A DNA stretch of 23,548 nt from Jimgerdemannia flammicorona (Eukaryota; Mucoromycota; Endogonomycetes; Endogonales; Endogonaceae): positions 1 through 23,548 of the forward strand of contig RBNI01001241.1 in the NCBI GenBank assembly GCA_003990745.1. The letters run 5' to 3'. The position numbers were made by a program, and so were the translations under genes. This document shows, piece after piece, positions 1 through 9,599 of the stretch. Position 1 is the stretch's first letter. Each line of letters opens with the position of its first letter. The notes beneath the pieces were generated by a model, which was not told the DNA's origin, searched no databases, and worked only from the letters and a program-made list of their open reading frames with translations.

Positions 1-250
1 TTTTTATATTCACTTAGACTCTATCAATTATTACCAGTCTATTAATAAGTTTACAGTATACCTTCCCACTATTCGATCTCCATAGAGGTGCCACTCCTCC
101 TACCTATATGAATAAAGACCACTTTCTCACCTACAACTCTAACCCTCCCCCCACTCTGCCTATAGATTTTCTCTACCAAGCGACACCTTCGACCCCCCTG
201 CAACCCCCAACTAAGCCACCAGCCCATCAAAGTGTCTTCCATAAGGCTAC
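1..250 (-). other. LINE 3' UTR and A-tail
   Basis: No convincing protein continues here. Read on the minus strand, short blocks match the 3' end of the plus-strand LINE at 23410-23548 in the same order: AGTGGTCTTT, CCTCTA.GGAGAT, TATTAATA and AAGTGA.TATAAAAA. The window begins inside the A-tail (five T on the plus strand), so the true tail length and the target duplication cannot be seen. Confidence 0.7.
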
Positions 251-1500
251 ACTATCTCAGCAGCCTGACCTCTGAGTGAAGTCTCCTCCTATCCTCAAAA
301 ACAAATAACAAGTAACTGACCAGCCCCACCCAAATGGCCAAAGCCCAGCCTAACGTCAGCCATTCCTTTCCCACCCCCTCCTCCAATCTATCTCTTAAAT
401 CCTCCCATCGCCCCCTCATGCCAGCTCTCCTATACACTACCCCCAAATAATCTCCAATATTCTGCCAAAAGGTACTAAGTACCTCACACTCTCCTAGCTA
501 ATGTTCAGGCATCTGCATATATCTCCCTTTCTGCCCTACATTATAACACTCTTCACAGTTGAAGCAACCTCCCTCGATAAAGTGACCTGAGCAGAAGTTG
601 AGCATGATATTCCACCTCAACATATACCACCAAACCACTCAGTACTTTAGTGGCAGCCACCTCCTCACCTCAGCACTCCAGGCCCAAATGCTATACCAGT
701 CCCACTCCTTGCCAATTCCTACTCCTTGCCAACTACTAGGCCACAGGTCCTGGCCTGGTCCCCATTGGCATTCAATCTCATCACCAATGTCAAACTCAAT
801 TAAGGGAATGCTGCCCAGTAACACTTGGTCCCATCTCTACATTGCTGGGTCCCAAGCTACCTCCCCTTTATTTTCCTGCCACCTAATTCCAATGCGGTGC
901 GCCCCCTCTGTCACTCTCCACTAGAAGCCTTTGTATCACAATTGTTCAGTGTTCTGAAGGCCCACAAGTGCTAGGAGATCACCAGTTGAACCCCTTGGAG
1001 AGGACCTCATCTTCCAGACTTTCTGCAGTAGAGGAACCCAACTACTCCCTCTCAACTCCACCACTCTCTTCAGCCACTATACTCTCAAGCAGTGCAGCCT
1101 CTTAGAAAAGTCAACCAGCCCAAGTCCCCCACTTGCCACCAGTAGGGACAGGATCTCTCAGCTGATCTGACTTTGCCTTCCAGCCCAGATCCACTTCTTG
1201 GCCAGCTTCATCAATCACTTCACCACCCAGGCTGGAAAGTCCAGATGATAAGCCAGATACCACAACTTTGGCAGCCAATAGATATTCAGAATCGAAACGC
1301 ATCCTGCCAGAGACAATTGACAGCCCCCCCAACTCTGCAGGGCCTCCTCCCAGATGCCTATCCACTGCTTCCACCAAAGTCTGGGCAGAACCAACTCATA
1401 TACTGACAGATAAATACCCAAGTATCATACCGTCTCACCAGCAGAGATAATGGTACCAATAATCTCCCCTCCCACCAGACCATTGCCTAACATCATTGTT
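250..1500 (-). pseudogene. LINE ORF2 C-terminal region with CCHC knuckle
   Basis: This is the part of LINE ORF2 downstream of the reverse transcriptase fingers and palm. Open pieces in several minus frames keep typical tryptophan-rich LINE C-terminal text, for example near 1111-1421 and 639-824. Around 485-575 the minus strand encodes a Cys-x2-Cys followed by His-x4-Cys (CFNC ... H-stop-LGEC), the C-terminal zinc knuckle found in many LINE ORF2 proteins. An in-frame stop sits between the His and the last Cys. The final open piece (252-446) contains a hydrophobic run, LVSYLLFVF, of unclear meaning. The whole block is missing from the right-hand LINE copy. Confidence 0.6.
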
Positions 1501-2570
1501 TCATACTTATGCTAATTAAGCCTAGCCCCGGAGTTCACCTCATACCACTCCACTGTTTCTTTGAGCTTCTCAACATCCATAATTGATCTCAGGCCAACCA
1601 CTATATTATCTGCAAATGCCTCTACTTTCTACCCAATGCCAAAGATAGAGAGTCCCACTATCTTCTGCCTGATTCTGTCCATGAAGGGCTCTAAAGAAAG
1701 AGCATACAAAATGGGGGACAGCAGGTCCCCCTGGGGCACCCCCCTACTCAGGGGAAATGCTACCCCTCTGTGTCCATTACACATAAGCACAGCCCTACTT
1801 CCTTCCAGTAGGCTGATCATGGCTGTTCTGAACTGGTGCAGGACTCCAATCCTATCTAATACTTTTGCCAGCCAGATCCATCGCACTCAGTTATAAGTCT
1901 TCTCCTGGTCTAGAAAGACCAGATGCCCATCTAGTCCACTGGCTCACACTTCTTCAATAACTCTATGAACCCATGCTGTGTCATCTCTGATGAGCCGGCC
2001 TCCCATAAAGCCCCTCTGCTCATCACCCAAGACTTACTGGGCCACCTTTTGCAACCTTGTGACCACCACCTTGGTAACCAACTTTCTGTCCATATCCAGT
2101 AGCATAATCAACCTCCAGTTCTTTCAGTCCTCTTGCCTTCCTTTGTTCTTATAAAGCAACATCACCAGCCCCAGATCCTGTTCTCCCACCCATCTCCCTA
2201 TCTATAGAATCTAATCACACAGTGCCCTCTCCCAGTACTCCTGGGACTCTCACCATCTTTTTCCAGAAGTCCCAGGGCAGACCATCCTCCCCAGGCACCA
2301 TACCCAAGGTTGTCATGACAAGAACCTGGCAGATCTCCTCCTCTTGCACCAATATTACTAAGTCACCCAGTCCATCTGCTTGTGTAGGGTACCAATCCTC
2401 CAATGCTCAGTCAATATCTTCAGTATCTTCCCCACCCTCCTCCTCACTCCATAATCCACTCCAATGCTCCTTTAATGATCCAAGAATGTCTTATACACTA
2501 TGCACCAATACACCATCAGCATTAAGTGCCCCCTCTCACCTTTATTGCACTCTTCTCACCTGAAGGGCTC
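1500..2570 (-). pseudogene. LINE reverse transcriptase (broken)
   Basis: This is the reverse transcriptase that copies LINE RNA at a nicked target. In order on the minus strand, the fingers region reads PGEDGLPWDFWKKM (about 2300). Next come LLYKNKGRQED (about 2150), the QRGF..G motif (about 2000) and FLDQEK with the first catalytic Asp (about 1910). Then follow GVPQGDLLSPILYALSLEP (about 1730) and the box-C motif FADN at 1605-1616, where FADD is usual. Stops and at least one frame change break it. The right-hand copy at 22396-23409 carries the same motifs, including FADN, which supports the assignment. Confidence 0.85.
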
Positions 2571-3019
2571 TTGTCAGAAACTTTGAGGACTACTCTCCTT
2601 CCTCCAACCCCTGCCAATGAAGCCTCACTACCAGACCCTGGACCCTTGCCTCTTCCTCATTCTGCAGCACCTGTTGTAGTTCAACTATCTCCATTCTTAC
2701 CCTATCAATCTCCAGTCCTCCTCTCTCTCTAATGTCACCAGTCCCGCCCAGTCCTTCAAGAGTCTAGACAGTCTACTAGAAGCCCACCACACCTGCTGCC
2801 TCCTCTGTTTCCCAGCCTCCTTACCAGCCTCACTCCAGAAGGTCCTAGCCATCTCCTTCATCCTCATCCACCAAATACCAACTGGGGCACCTTCTTGCCT
2901 CCAGCACTCCACTCACAGTTGAATGTCCTCAGCCCACTCATCCCACCGGATCTTATCCTCTAGTAAGGAGGAATTGAGACACCAATGTCCAGACCCATCC
3001 CCACTCTCCCCAAAATGCC

Positions 3020-3718
3020 CTACCCTAAAAGCCCCCAATGATCCAACCAAGGACACCATTCCACCTTCAGTGACTTCCAAACATCCAAGCCCCAGCAGCT
3101 GGCTGTCAGAATCCAATTGATCCTCATCCCCAGATCCCTGGCCCAGTACATGTACACCCTCCTATCCCCCCAATATTCTCTATCCACATCCACCAAAGCA
3201 CTCAGTCTTTCCACTTCCTCCCATACTACCAGTCCTCCACTCTGACCCTCAGCTCCTTGTCCTCCATCAGTTCTATCTCTCAATATGTCTCGGACCATGT
3301 TGAAGTTCCCACCAAGCATATCTACCCCAACCTCTGCAAGAATTCCACTCTCCTGTAGTCCCTTCACTCAATTCACCCACTCACCCCATACCATAGGGCA
3401 GTAATAGGAGTCCACCATGACTGGCTCCCAATCTTTGCATATCCATTCTCCCCAGACCAATCTATCCCCCCAGCTCCGCATATCCCTTATCTCCCCTCTG
3501 CCTTTCTGCACCAGAATTCCAACCTTGTCCTTCCAGACTGCCTCCCCTCTCCACTCCTTCATCCATTCCAGTCTATCCAAGTCATCCTCACATCTGACAT
3601 CCTGCAAGAGGAAGAGATTGGCCTCCAATCCCTTCAGCCAAGTAAAAATGTTCTTATGTTGATAAGTGCCCCATAACCCATTCACATTCAAAAAAAAAAT
3701 GTTGGTTGTACTATTCAT
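3020..3718 (-). pseudogene. LINE apurinic-type endonuclease (broken)
   Basis: This is the N-terminal endonuclease domain of LINE ORF2, which nicks target DNA to prime reverse transcription. Two minus-strand pieces join at about 3367: LNVNGL near the start, LLQDVRC where LLQE is usual, then VDSYYCP. After the break come GGNFNMV where GGDFN is usual, INWILTAS where (R)IDWILT is expected, and a terminal LDHW resembling SDH. The order of these motifs is that of the exonuclease-endonuclease-phosphatase fold. Three acidic catalytic positions are altered (E to D, D to N, D to N), so the enzyme would be inactive even without the frame break. The first ATG lies 30 bases downstream of the ORF1 stop, consistent with LINE gene order. 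Confidence 0.8.
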
Positions 3719-3748
3719 AGTGAAAAATGGTGTATTATCAAGCTTTCT

Positions 3749-5772
3749 CTACTGCTTCATGTTCATCCTCTCCTGTGCCAAGTCTAGATTATATTCTGCA
3801 GTCACTGCCTCCTCCTCAGCCCTCTGAGCCTCTAGTCCAGCCAACAGCTCATTTATCTCCCCATCTGCCTTCTCCTTGAATTCCTCTTGGTACTCCAGGC
3901 AGGCTTCCTGCCAAAGCTGCAGTACATGATGCTTGGTCCAGCAGTATTCAGCTCTCTCTCTCATGACTCCTGCCATCTCTGCCTCCCACTCCTTATCTAT
4001 CTCATAGCCCTCCTCCTCCAGATACACTACAAGAATTTCCACCTTCAATGTCATCACCACCCCCTCCCCCTGTAGGATCCTCACCCAATGCTTGTTGCTC
4101 ATTACCCTCAAATCCACCTCTCCCAGCTCCTTGGCCACCAGGTTGTTCATCATCCTGCACATCCAAAGTAGGTTCCCCACCTCCTTTTCTCCAGAGGTCA
4201 CCAGCCTCCCACCATCCAGCATTGTGGTATCAGCCCCAGCACTCGCAGCCTTGTTCCACTCCTCTGAGATGTCTACCAGTTTCTCCTCACCTACTGCCAC
4301 CACTTGTCCCCCTTTTGCTGCCTCCAGAACTCCAAATTGCACTTGCTGGGCCCCCTATATTGGCACATCCTCCACTACCCTACTTTAGGAAGCTGGGCCC
4401 TACCAGATAAGGGGAGTAGGGATAGGGGAGTCCTCCCATATCTCATCCCAAACCTCCAGCATACCATCTGCATACTGGTCCTTGCCAGTTACCTCTCTGT
4501 TCTCACCAGTCTCCTTCCCAGCACTCCCACTTCTCTTGTCTGCCCAGACACTTACTTTGGCCCCCCCTGTGTTCACCATCCTGCTCGTATCCTTCTGCAG
4601 CCCACCCTTCATCTTTACTAGCAATTCCCTCTGTCTCTTATGTCTCTGATCTTGTTCCCACTGCTCCTTGCTCACTTGAATCCACTTCCCATCCACCATC
4701 TCCAAGTACATTGCCTCCTTAAAGGCCCTCCAAGCCTTCGCCCGCCATTCTACTATATCACTCAACTCTTCCAGCACTTCTAATAGGTCCTCTTCCTCCT
4801 CCTTACTCTCCTTCACCCTCATCACCTTGCACACGATCATCCCCCAGATGATACCAGAAGGCCAGTCCCTTGCCTTCCCAGTGACCTTCTTCTCTGCCAG
4901 CTGAATCCTCATATCCACATCTCCAGTCCTGAGTGAGGTCCCCTCTCAGACTCTGAATTCAATATCCACCACTTCTCTATACTCTGCCATGACCTCCTCA
5001 ACTCTCCTTCTTATCTCCATCGCTGTCACTGTAGGCACCCCTTTCACCAGCAGTTGGACTACTCTGGGATCCCATTTCAGGCATCATGCCATCAGAACAT
5101 ACATCTTCCCAACTATCAATCCAACCTTCAATGCTTCCTCCAAAGACTCAGCCTCCTCAAACCCCACCTCCACTCCCTCCAGTCTCTTCAAAAACTTTAC
5201 AGATGCTGCTCCAGCCACCTGCTTAGCAATCAGCCCCAATACCATTTTCACCATCACTGCTAGGCCCCAGAAGTACAGTGTCACCATGAATGCTGAGATC
5301 GATTTCTTGAGTAATAGTGCCACTACCAGGCCCATCACACTATCTGCCAAATCTCCTTGTCCCCCAGCCCCAGTCACTCAGCCATACCATCTATAGTCAT
5401 ATTTGGATTTTTTTCCAGATTAGCAGTCCTGTCTCTATCAGCCATCACACCCCCCCTAGCCACTACACCTCCAGCCCTACTGCCCCCTCTGCCAAAGGCT
5501 ACTCTCCCACATACTGTCGCCTTCTCTATTTCCTTGCCTTTCCTCAACCAACCCTCCAGCCCTGACATCTGCCTTCTCTCCTTCACCATCTCAGCAAAGC
5601 TCGCCCTCCCAGATCCCTGTCCTCCACTACCTCCTCCTTCCCTTCCGCACCCACCTGCCAGCAGCCCCCTCATACCTCCCTCCAGGCCAGGGCCTCTCCC
5701 CACATACTGCCAGTTGAACATGCTCAGGCAACCCTGCCCAGTACACACCTCAGATTGCCTGTCCATCACCAT
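3749..5772 (-). pseudogene. LINE ORF1-like region (broken)
   Basis: Upstream of the endonuclease, four open minus-strand pieces (5374-5772, 5084-5377, 4400-4918 and 3749-4342) together look like one broken protein of over 600 residues. The N-terminal piece is rich in Gly and Arg. The middle has EEAESLEEALKVG and an RR.EEVMAEYREVV helix. The C-terminal pieces are highly charged and predicted by eye to be coiled-coil (EEEEDLLEVLEELSDI; EYQEEFKEKADGEI). In LINEs ORF1 is the nucleic-acid-binding coat protein, and position and composition fit that role. I see no clear zinc knuckle or RRM, so the assignment rests mainly on position. Plus-strand open frames here are proline/serine-rich shadows. Confidence 0.6.
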
Positions 5773-5839
5773 ATTACTAGTCTCTTTTCTCCAAAAATAG
5801 TGTTGTATTTGCTTTCCAAAAGTTATGTAACCTGAGAGG

Positions 5840-5876
5840 TACCAGAGAGAGAAGGTGACTATGCTAGAGTGTTACA
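5840..5876 (-). repeat. 3' LTR of element A, start only
   Basis: Read on the minus strand from 5876 the sequence begins TGTAACACTCTAGCATAG. These 18 bases are identical to the start of the 5' LTR at 13026. Weaker similarity (TTCTCTCTCTGG against TTCTTTTCTCTGC) continues to about 5840, where LINE sequence begins. The remainder should lie beyond the LINE's 3' end, outside the window. Confidence 0.8.
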
Positions 5877-5890
5877 TCTCCCCCTTCTTA
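5877..5890 (-). other. Polypurine tract of element A
   Basis: Immediately upstream of the 3' LTR the minus strand reads AAGAAGGGGGAGA. This purine run is the expected primer for plus-strand DNA synthesis. Element B has the equivalent AAGGAGAGAGAGA directly before its LTR at 15785. Confidence 0.8.
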
Positions 5891-6200
5891 AGAATCAATA
5901 TCCTCATTGAATTCTCAAAGTTACATATAACAAACAGTAAGACTAAAAGAAACTTCAAATTAAATATATCAACTCATTGGTAAGGATTGGCCATCCTTGT
6001 ATAAGGTGAGAGCCAAAGTATCATCTTGATCAGATGAGAACTGGTTTGAACCTCATTGGTTATAGGATTTATAGGGTTTTCCTATATCTCTTATTTCTGA
6101 TACTGTATCTCTTAGAGAGCTCTGATGTATAATGTGCCTGATCAGTACAGTAGGTTGTCTACTATCTAAGAGGAGAACCTCATGGGTAGTCAATGAGTTC
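5891..6200 (-). other. Element A region between pol end and polypurine tract
   Basis: About 300 bases follow the chromodomain. I find no conserved domain or long open frame in either strand. It is probably the untranslated tail of the element. Confidence 0.5.
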
Positions 6201-6843
6201 CTTTTTGCTCAAACTCTTGGATGAGGTCTTGGGAGTTCTTGAGATTGGTGACAGGTTCCCAGGTAGTATCATATTCAGGGTAATCCATCTACTTGACTAG
6301 GTATTCTGTGTGATAGTATCAGACTTGCTTGTCTAAGATTTTCTCAACTTCATACTTGATGTGGTCTTCAACTATAACTGGTACTGATGGTGTCAGAATT
6401 TGGCCAGGATATGGAGGTGACTGGTTCTAGGCCTTAAGTTGTGATACATGGAATACTGGGTATATATATATGGTTGTTGGCAAGTTGAGATGATAGAATT
6501 AGATGGAGACTTACTTGGTGATCTCAAAGAGTCCAAGGTACTTGGGCTGGAATTTGGCTGACTGACAGTTGACTTGAGATTGAGCCTTGATGTTGTCAGC
6601 TTTGAGTAGAATCATATCACCAATATTGTATGTGACATCTCGCTGCTTCTTATCTACATACTTAGCTTAATATTGCTGAGTCTTTTGTAGGTTCATAGTG
6701 GTAATCTTGAGAAGGAAATCCATTTTGTCAATAAGGTTCTGAGCTGTGGGGACTTATATGTGACTGGATTGCTAGAATGGGACTAGGCTTGCAGAGGTCT
6801 TGGAGTTTTGACCATGAAGTAGCTGAAATGGGAAAAGGCCAGT

Positions 6844-6846
<3 letters not shown>
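6201..6846 (-). pseudogene. Element A integrase C-terminus and chromodomain
   Basis: This is the continuation of pol on the far side of the minisatellite retroposon. On the minus strand it resumes with STGLFPFQLLHGQN, exactly where the integrase core breaks off at about 8381. It then has VDKKQRDVTYNIGDM and KFQPKYLGLFEI, a degenerate GPY/F motif with GLF for GPF. YPVFHVSQLK follows, then a chromodomain (about 6205-6375) with EVEKILDKQV, YLVK, YPEYDTTWEP and NSQDLIQEFEQK. Chromodomains on chromoviral integrases bind modified histones and steer insertion to heterochromatin. In-frame stops are present, including one just after YLVK where Trp is expected. Confidence 0.85.

Positions 6847-6847
<1 letters not shown>
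6834..6847. repeat. Target-site duplication, left copy (14 bp)
   Basis: AAAGGCCAGTTGAT occurs here and at 8368-8381, directly flanking the inserted retroposon. The bases just outside the match differ, so the duplication is exactly 14 bp. The two flanks rejoin the integrase reading frame without loss. Confidence 0.9.

Positions 6848-6886
<39 letters not shown>
6848..6886 (-). other. Retroposon poly(A) tail
   Basis: This is a run of 39 T on the plus strand (40 counting the shared duplication base at 6847), so poly(A) on the minus strand. It directly follows CAGTCTATAG. It has no interruptions, unlike the mutated surroundings. Confidence 0.9.
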
Positions 6887-7147
6887 CTATAGACTGTAGC
6901 CTCATTTATTAACTATCTATAATATGCCACATATCCTCATACAACATCAGTAGCCCCATTCCACCCCAATCTCAACCCACCTTCACCCTCACTCAGCCTT
7001 ACACCTTTAGGGTGTGAGTTGCAACCTCACTGTCTGAGTAACTAGATCCTCCTATCCAGCCTGCCCCATCCAGTGGGTATGGGTTGTGAGCCCCAACCAC
7101 TTCAAGTACTTGGTATCTAATACACCTGACCTACCCCTATTAGTGCC
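6887..7147 (-). other. Retroposon unique 3' domain
   Basis: About 260 bases of non-repetitive sequence lie between the minisatellite and the poly(A). No open frame looks coding. Near the tail the minus strand contains GAGATTGGGG, GAGGATA, TTAATAAATGA and AGTCTATAG. Similar words in the same order end the LINE at 23460-23548 (GAGATTAGG, GAGGATA, TTAATAAAGGA, AGTGACTATA). This suggests a shared 3' recognition tail. Confidence 0.6.
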
Positions 7148-8320
7148 TCCTGTCTTGCCCATCTAGCCTGTCTTGCCCATCTTGCCTGCCCGTATTGCCT
7201 ATGTTGCCCATATTGCTATCTTGCCATCTTGCCCATCTTGCCTATCTTGCCCATCTTGCCCATCTTGCCCATCTTGCCCATCTTGCCCATCTTGCCCATC
7301 TTGCCCATCTTGCCCGCTTGTATTGCCTGTGTCCTGTATTACCCATGTTGCCCATGTTGTCTATTTTGCCCGTTTTACCCATCTTGCCTATGTCACCTGT
7401 CTTGCCTATCTTGCCCGCCTGTGTTGCCCATGTTGCCTATGTTGCTATCTTACCATCTTGCCTGTCTTACCCATCTTGCCCATCTTACCTATCTTGCCTG
7501 TCTTGCCTGCCTGTGTTGCCCATGTTGCCCATATTGCCCATATTGCCTGTATTGCCTGTGTTACCTGTTTTGCCCATTTTGCTCATCTTGTCTATATCGC
7601 CTATCTTGCCGTCTGCCCATCTTGCCTATGTTGCCCATCTTGCCGTCTTGCCCATCTTACCTGTCTTGTCTGTCTTGCCTGCCCATATTGCCTGTGTTGC
7701 CCATATTGCCCATGTTGCCCATGTTGTCCATGTTGCCCATGTTGCCTGCCTGTATTGCCCATGTTGCCCATGTTGCCCACCCATGTTGCCCGTATTGCCC
7801 GTATTGCCCATTTTGCCCATTTTGCCCATTTTGCCCATCTTGCCTATGTTGCCTGTCTTGCCATCTGCTCATCTTGCCCATGTCACCCATCTTGTCATCT
7901 TGCTGTCTTGCCATCTTGTCTGTCTTGCCCATCTTGCCCATCTTGCCCGTCTTGCCCATCTTGCCCATCTTGCCCATATCACCCATCTTGTCGTCTTGCC
8001 GTCTTGCCTGTCTTGCCTGTCTTGCCTGTCTTGCCCATCTTACCTGTCTTGCTCATGTTATCCATCTTGCCTGTCTTGCCCATCTTGCCCACCCGTATTG
8101 CCCATATTGCCCGTATTGCCCGTGTTGCCCGCCTGTATTGCCCATGTTGCCCATGTTACCCACCCATGTTGCCTGTGTTGCCCATGTTGCCCATTTTGCC
8201 CATTTTGCCCATGTCACCTGTCTTGCCATCTGCCTGTCTTACCCATCTTGCCCATCTTGCTGTCTTGTCATCTTGCCTGCCCGTGTTGCCTGTGTTACCC
8301 GTGTTGCCTGTGTTGCCCCT
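7148..8320. repeat. 9-base minisatellite (TTGCCCATC)n, about 130 units
   Basis: This is a tandem array of TTGCCCATC and close variants (TTGCCTGTC, TTGCCCATG, TTGCCCGTA, TTGCCCATT, TTGTCATC and others). The purest run lies near 7245-7315. Variants are not random. A composite block starting GCCTGTATTGCCCATG at 7748 recurs at 8131, 383 bases later, with similar following order, so a higher-order duplication has occurred. Because the 9-base unit has no stop in any of the six frames, very long open frames appear on both strands (up to 403 codons, Leu-Pro, Cys-Pro-Ser or Ala-His-Leu repeats on the plus strand; Met-Gly-Lys on the minus). These are by-products of the repeat, not evidence of a protein. 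Confidence 0.95.
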
Positions 8321-8344
8321 GTCTGTGTGGCTTAGCTTGCTCTG

Positions 8345-8872
8345 AGTGGTTTGAGCAAAAGGGTCAGAAAGGCCAGTTGATGATTGGTTGGCATTATTGT
8401 AGGTGAACTCAGCATAGGTCAGATAGTAGTCTCAATCATCTTGCTTATAAGATACATAGTTTCTAAGCATTTGTTCAAGTGTTCTGTTCATTCGCTCAGT
8501 CTGTCCATCAGTTTGAGGATGGAAGGCAGTAGATATAGCAATTTGGGTTCCCAGGGTCTTGAAGAGTACTTTCCAGAAGTAGCTTGTGAACTTGGGGTCA
8601 CAGTTACTGATAATTACTCAGAGAAGTTCATAATGGTGGAAGACAGTCTTGAAGAAGATTCTTGCAATTTCTGGGGCAGTGGTATTGGTTGTGGTTGGCT
8701 CAGTAATTGTAATCTTAGTGAGATGGTCCACAAATACAACAATAGCATCATAGCCTGTTTTGGTTCATAGGAGTTACACAATGAAGTCCATTGTGACTTG
8801 TTCGAACTTCTTGGTTGGAATTGACAAGAGTTGTAGAAGACTGGCAGGTACTTGATTGCTTGACTTGTTTCT
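8345..8872 (-). pseudogene. Element A integrase catalytic core (broken)
   Basis: This DDE integrase core inserts retrotransposon cDNA into the genome. On the minus strand, TMDFIVQL near 8790 carries the first Asp and IVVFVDHLTK follows. [15 protein letters not shown] near 8600 is where the second catalytic Asp (S-D-R-D in relatives) reads Asn. [17 protein letters not shown] near 8490 carries the Glu. It ends EFTYNNANQSSTG at the retroposon junction and resumes at 6846. Several stops are present. Element B shares the same Asn at the second position. Confidence 0.85.
8368..8381. repeat. Target-site duplication, right copy (14 bp)
   Basis: This AAAGGCCAGTTGAT is identical to 6834-6847. It marks the 5' boundary of the minus-oriented retroposon. 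Confidence 0.9.
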
Positions 8873-9590
8873 TTAGCAAAGATCGCAGCTTTGGATATAC
8901 TCCTTGATTTCCTTGAGCATATTTGACCAGTGGTAGTCTTGTTGGATATTCTTGATAGCCTTTTCAGTTCCAAGGTGATCAGCTAGTGGGGAGTTATGAT
9001 GTTCATGAAGAATCTTGTACTGTAGTTCAGAGTTGGCAGGAATATATACTTTGTCTTGATAGTACACGAGATTGTCCTTGATGGTGTACTTTTTCTTGAA
9101 TTCCTTGGTGTTCTTTTGTAGAACCAGAGAGTCTTGTTCATATACCTTCTTGATCTGATTGAGGAATTCAGGTGCCACAGTGACTTGTAAGATCATAGTA
9201 AGATCAGGTCTTCTTAACAGTATATCTGGTACAACTAGAGTTTTGCCAGGCTTGTAGATGATGTTTGGGATAAAGGTCTGAAGTAGTTGACTCCACTTGG
9301 CTTGTTGGCAAGAAAGGGTTGGTTGAGTGTTGATATACTGAAGAGATCTGTGATTGGTGATTATGTCAAACTCAACTCCTTCTAGATAGTGTTGCCAGGT
9401 CTTGAGGGCATATATAATTGCCAGGAGTTCCTTTTTGTGAGTAGCCAGCTTTTGTTCTGCTGGGGACAATTTTCTTGACTCAAAGGCAATAGGTCGGTAT
9501 CCTTGACCATCATCTTGAGAAATGACTACATCAATGGCAAAGTTAGATACATCTGTAGTGACTGTGAACTTCAAGTTTGGGTCCATATTT
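8873..9590 (-). pseudogene. Element A RNase H and integrase zinc domain
   Basis: This 237-codon open stretch is the best-preserved part of element A's polyprotein. The RNase H portion has VTTDVSN (Asp of the active site), IAFESRKLSPAEQ, HKKELLAIIYAL (Glu) and ITNHRSLQY, where TDH is usual, so one active-site Asp is lost. A linker with YKPGKTLVVPDILLRR leads to the integrase HHCC zinc domain (8873-9000) with EHHNSPLADHLGTEKA and SCDLC. RNase H degrades the RNA of the RNA-DNA hybrid, and the zinc domain assists integrase binding to LTR ends. Position between RT and integrase core is diagnostic of Ty3/gypsy. Confidence 0.9.
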
Positions 9591-9599
9591 CTCAGAACA

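Larger units (their letters stand above)
1..5840 (-). mobile_element. APE-type LINE, long but decayed copy
   Basis: On the minus strand the order is ORF1-like protein, apurinic-type endonuclease, reverse transcriptase, C-terminal cysteine/histidine knuckle, short 3' UTR and A-tail. That is the standard order of a two-ORF non-LTR retrotransposon. The last bases, read on the minus strand, end in GAATATAAAAA. They align with the end of a second copy on the plus strand at 23548, which fixes the 3' end. The 5' end is placed near 5840, where similarity to the LTR of the neighbouring Ty3/gypsy element stops (uncertain by about 20 bases). Frameshifts and stops interrupt all protein regions, so this copy cannot be autonomous. 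The clade (Tad, I, L1-like or other) is not assigned. Confidence 0.85.
6848..8367 (-). mobile_element. SVA-like minisatellite retroposon
   Basis: A 1520-bp insertion interrupts element A's integrase. On the minus strand it consists of about 45 bases of unique 5' sequence starting CTGACCCTTTTGC and about 1.17 kb of a 9-base minisatellite. A unique 3' domain of about 260 bases follows, then an uninterrupted run of 39-40 A. A 14-bp direct duplication of target sequence flanks it. Poly(A) plus a 14-bp duplication is the signature of LINE-machinery (target-primed) retroposition. No reverse transcriptase is encoded, so it is non-autonomous. The layout 5' unit, VNTR, 3' unit, poly(A) parallels primate SVA elements; this is architectural analogy, not homology. 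The pure A-tail suggests a recent insertion. Confidence 0.85.

Noticed and set aside
598..924. Plus-strand open frame of 108 codons, and similar ones at 2222-2563, 4048-4410 and 5357-5800
   Set aside because: They are Pro/Ser/Leu-rich mirror frames of the minus-strand LINE proteins, with no domain of their own.
1..5840. Telomere-targeting LINE at a chromosome end
   Set aside because: No telomeric repeats are present, and both LINE copies face outward at the window edges, which fits an assembly break better.
7148..8320. CRISPR-like array
   Set aside because: Units are contiguous 9-mers without spacers, in a eukaryotic transposon context.
7148..8320. Telomeric or subtelomeric repeat
   Set aside because: The unit is not telomere-like, and the array is internal, bounded by target duplications and a poly(A).
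8329..8345. TGGCTTAGCTTG on the plus strand matches a tRNA-type A box, suggesting a tRNA-derived SINE head
   Set aside because: It lies on the strand opposite to the retroposon's poly(A) orientation, and no B box follows at a proper distance.
7173..8406. Three overlapping plus-strand open frames of 368-403 codons as Pro/Leu- or Cys/Pro-rich proteins
   Set aside because: They exist only because the 9-base repeat has no stop codon in any frame. All three frames are equally open and the array belongs to a retroposon.
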